In this document: piece by piece, positions 6,528-7,870 of the stretch
Layout: the number at the start of each line of letters is the position of its first letter
Position numbering within the stretch: the first letter of the stretch is position 1
Source of the DNA: Candidatus Zixiibacteriota bacterium
Lineage (GTDB): Bacteria; Zixibacteria; MSB-5A5; GN15; PGXB01
DNA: 7,870 bases
Direction: 5' to 3'
NCBI GenBank assembly: GCA_003641425.1
Contig: QNAH01000119.1
Span: 1 to 7,870, forward strand
Made by a program: the position numbers and the translations under genes
The notes under the pieces: generated by a model
What the model was told of the DNA's origin: nothing
Databases searched by the model: none
The model's input: only the letters and a program-made list of their open reading frames with translations

Positions 6528-7328
6528 ATGAGTATCATTACCGGATCATGCTCCCCGCGAAATATCCTGCACCCTTCAACTCTTCTCGATTTCAAATATG
6601 AAATCGGACCGTACTACGGTTGCGAACATAACTGTCACTACTGCTATGCTCACGACACCGAAGAAACCGACTGGAAAAAAGAAATACTGGTTCACGAAAA
6701 CTTCGCCCCGCAACTCCAGACTGAGATAAAAGGATTAGAAAAACAGACTATCTTTATTGGGAAAGATACCGATCCGTATCAGCCGATCGAAAAAAAACTC
6801 CAGCATACCCGACAGACGCTGGAAATCCTATCCGTCAACGGACACGCCGCCTGTATATTGACCAAGTCGGATATGGTCGTGCGCGATATCGATCTCCTTC
6901 GGGGCATGCCCGGCTCGTCGGTAGGTATGTCATTCTCATTTCAAACCGAGCGCTCGCGCGAGATTTTCGAGGATAATGCTCCCGCCAATCGAACACGCCT
7001 CGAGGCCTTATGGAAAATAAAAGAGGCCGGAATCGAAACCTATGCCCTGGTCTCGCCGGTTATGCCGCTCATAACCAATATCGAAATGCAGATAAACATG
7101 CTCAAACCAGTAGCCGATACAATCTGGATTTATCGTCTGGAGATACATTCTACCGAGGACAAAAGCTGGGAGAACATAGAAAATATACTCAATAAGTTTT
7201 GTCCCCAAAACCTGAAATCATTTAAAGAAATTACTTTCAATAAAAAACATCAATACTGGTCCGAGCTCCGAAAAAAATTGGAAGAGATCAAAAACTGCGA
7301 GAAACTCGCCCTGATTGTGGAAATCTAA
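6528..7328 (+). CDS. Radical SAM protein, spore photoproduct lyase-like (COG1533 type)
   Basis: A 266-residue radical SAM enzyme. The iron-sulfur motif is GCEHNCHYCYA, with Cys32, Cys36 and Cys39 in the CX3CX2C pattern. Further family features are the N-terminal NILHPS and YEIGPYYGC segment, IFIGKDTDPYQPIEKKLQHTRQTLEIL (about 75-100), ILTKSDMVVRDIDLL, SFSFQTERSREIFEDNAPANRTRLEAL and AGIETYALVSPVMPLITN. The TDPYQPIE/TKS/RDIDLL set is typical of the SplB-like group. This group includes spore photoproduct lyase, which repairs UV thymine dimers, but most members have no known reaction. It is shorter than SplB (about 340 residues), and nothing nearby points to sporulation or DNA repair, so I call only the superfamily. 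It is a single gene, with a terminator before it and a 320-base gap after it. Cys32-39 are intact, so it should be an active cluster-binding protein. Confidence 0.92.
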   Translation: MSIITGSCSPRNILHPSTLLDFKYEIGPYYGCEHNCHYCYAHDTEETDWKKEILVHENFAPQLQTEIKGLEKQTIFIGKDTDPYQPIEKKLQHTRQTLEILSVNGHAACILTKSDMVVRDIDLLRGMPGSSVGMSFSFQTERSREIFEDNAPANRTRLEALWKIKEAGIETYALVSPVMPLITNIEMQINMLKPVADTIWIYRLEIHSTEDKSWENIENILNKFCPQNLKSFKEITFNKKHQYWSELRKKLEEIKNCEKLALIVEI

Positions 7329-7375
7329 AATCGTTCTCTTATTAAATCATCAACTGCAGTTGCTATTTCAATCAT

Positions 7376-7393
7376 AAAGCGGATTCACGCTTT
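7376..7393. repeat. Inverted repeat AAAGCG/CGCTTT
   Basis: Two perfect six-base arms flank a six-base loop (GATTCA). It starts 47 bases after the radical SAM stop. Neither strand has a T-run next to it, so it is not a standard terminator; it could protect the 3' end of the mRNA or be a protein site. Confidence 0.35.
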
Positions 7394-7479
7394 GATGGAT
7401 CGAGTATGCCATAGATTGAAAGGCAGGCACTGCATTTTTGCAAGCATTTTGACTGAACGGCGTAAAGAACTCATTAAGA

Positions 7480-7488
7480 TGATATAAT
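7480..7488 (+). promoter_or_regulatory. Extended -10 promoter upstream of the exported-protein gene
   Basis: TGATATAAT gives a consensus TATAAT (7483-7488) with the upstream TG of an extended -10 element. No good -35 sits at 16-18 bases; the TTGACT at 7449-7454 is 28 bases away. Transcription would start near 7495, leaving a leader of about 154 bases. Confidence 0.5.
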
Positions 7489-7550
7489 CCATACAAAAAT
7501 GGAACCTTTAAAGCCTCAAATTGGTTTATCAAGATATAGCAGACAAATTT

Positions 7551-7588
7551 AATCCGATTTTATCACAAAAATGAAACGGATTGTTTTT
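7551..7588 (+). other. Bulged hairpin with T-run in the predicted leader
   Basis: AATCCG (7551-7556) pairs with CGGATT (7577-7582), an inner ATTTT/AAAAT stem is possible, and GTTTTTG follows. The inner AT stem and the bulge make it a weak terminator at best. Its place between the promoter and the gene allows attenuation. Confidence 0.3.
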
Positions 7589-7635
7589 GATTATTAATAA
7601 CCTTAAGAAAGACAAAGAGTAAAACCCAATATAAT

Positions 7636-7640
7636 GGAGG
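7636..7640 (+). promoter_or_regulatory. Ribosome binding site of the exported-protein gene
   Basis: GGAGG lies eight bases before the GTG at 7649 and decides for it over the in-frame ATG at 7634, which has no such site. Confidence 0.7.
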
Positions 7641-7648
7641 AAGCACCC

Positions 7649-7870
7649 GTGAGAAAAGCAATATTTTTTGGATTCGCAGTGGTAATGGGACTTATCCTTA
7701 TCGGCGCACAGACCGACGTAATGGCTTGCGGTGCAAGCAAAACCGGCGCCGCACAAATAGGTAAATCCGACGAGGTCAAAGCCACTATGGTCGGTTCCTA
7801 CTCCGGCGGCCAGGATGCGGCCAAAGACGGTGTAATTAAATCCGCCGAAAAGACGGTTGATGAAAGCGAA
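7649..7870 (+). CDS. Exported small protein or lipoprotein, function unknown (3' end outside the window)
   Basis: Seventy-four codons are visible from a GTG with GGAGG at ideal distance; the frame stays open to the right edge. The N-terminus is a signal peptide: Arg2-Lys3, a hydrophobic core at about 4-20, then a junction VMAC at 24-27. Cleavage could be by signal peptidase I after Ala26, or Cys27 could be lipidated; the lipobox is imperfect (Val-Met-Ala-Cys). The mature part (GASKTGAAQIGKSDEVKA and on) is small-residue-rich, polar and charged, with no domain that I recognise. A periplasmic or outer-membrane-anchored location is inferred. It has its own promoter candidate and a leader of about 150 bases, so it is likely regulated separately from the radical SAM gene. 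No function can be assigned. Confidence 0.8.
   Translation, partial: MRKAIFFGFAVVMGLILIGAQTDVMACGASKTGAAQIGKSDEVKATMVGSYSGGQDAAKDGVIKSAEKTVDESE

Larger units (their letters stand above)
7329..7648 (+). other. 320-base intergenic region with promoter and leader of the exported-protein gene
   Basis: No convincing gene is present. In order it holds a perfect palindrome CAACTGCAGTTG (7351-7362), a hairpin AAAGCG/CGCTTT (7376-7393) without a T-run, an extended -10 promoter (7480-7488), a bulged hairpin followed by a T-run (7551-7588) and the ribosome binding site of the last gene (7636-7640). I see no clear intrinsic terminator for the radical SAM gene and recognise no riboswitch or tRNA. Confidence 0.5.

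Noticed and set aside
7351..7362. Perfect 12-base palindrome CAACTGCAGTTG
   Set aside because: It is single, has no partner site or T-run, and may be chance; it could be an operator but there is no evidence.
7426..7441. Sigma54-like GGCAC...TTGC element upstream of the last gene
   Set aside because: The GG and GC are 12 bases apart rather than the required 10, so it is not a valid -24/-12 promoter.
7499..7552. 17-codon ORF just after the extended -10 promoter
   Set aside because: It has no ribosome binding site and no recognisable sequence. A leaderless peptide is conceivable but nothing supports it beyond position.
7529..7785. Two minus-strand frames at the right edge
   Set aside because: They are antisense to the signal-peptide gene, which has a strong ribosome binding site and a sensible product.

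Overview
The window looks like chromosomal DNA of a Gram-negative bacterium. A CMP-Kdo synthetase gene (kdsB) implies a lipopolysaccharide outer membrane, and gatC implies tRNA-dependent amidation of Asn-tRNA and/or Gln-tRNA. Base composition and codon use look even across the window, and I see no insertion sequence, CRISPR array, tRNA or rRNA. The lineage cannot be fixed from the sequence. The mix (gatC apart from gatA/gatB, kdsB-pyrG, a one-piece NtrC-type two-component system) would suit a deep-branching LPS-bearing group such as the FCB superphylum or the former deltaproteobacteria, but that is a weak inference.

Left half, minus strand (1-3497): a signalling operon read from right to left. 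It starts with a possible 19-codon leader ORF that has a strong ribosome binding site. A soluble GAF-like sensor histidine kinase follows, then a sigma54-dependent response regulator two bases after it, then a GAF-domain protein that overlaps the regulator by 29 bases and runs off the left edge. The kinase has an unusual H-box and G1 box, and the regulator has GSFTSA in place of GAFTGA.

Centre: a short divergent intergenic region (3498-3642) appears to hold two overlapping sigma70-type promoters facing opposite ways. The rightward one (TTGACA-17-TATTAT) lies so close to gatC that the mRNA would be leaderless or nearly so.

Right half, plus strand: gatC-kdsB-pyrG form a tight operon closed by a clear intrinsic terminator. 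PyrG makes the CTP that KdsB uses to activate Kdo, so these two fit together metabolically; GatC is a housekeeping passenger. Next come a single radical SAM gene of the spore photolyase-like family (COG1533 type), a 320-base gap with an extended -10 promoter and a hairpin in the predicted leader, and the start of a gene for an exported protein that runs off the right edge.

This is mostly ordinary housekeeping and regulatory DNA. I do not see a convincing new defence or mobile system. The points most worth a second look are the leader ORF/in-frame UGA in front of the kinase, the divergent kinase catalytic motifs, the leaderless gatC arrangement and the altered KdsB metal-site loop.
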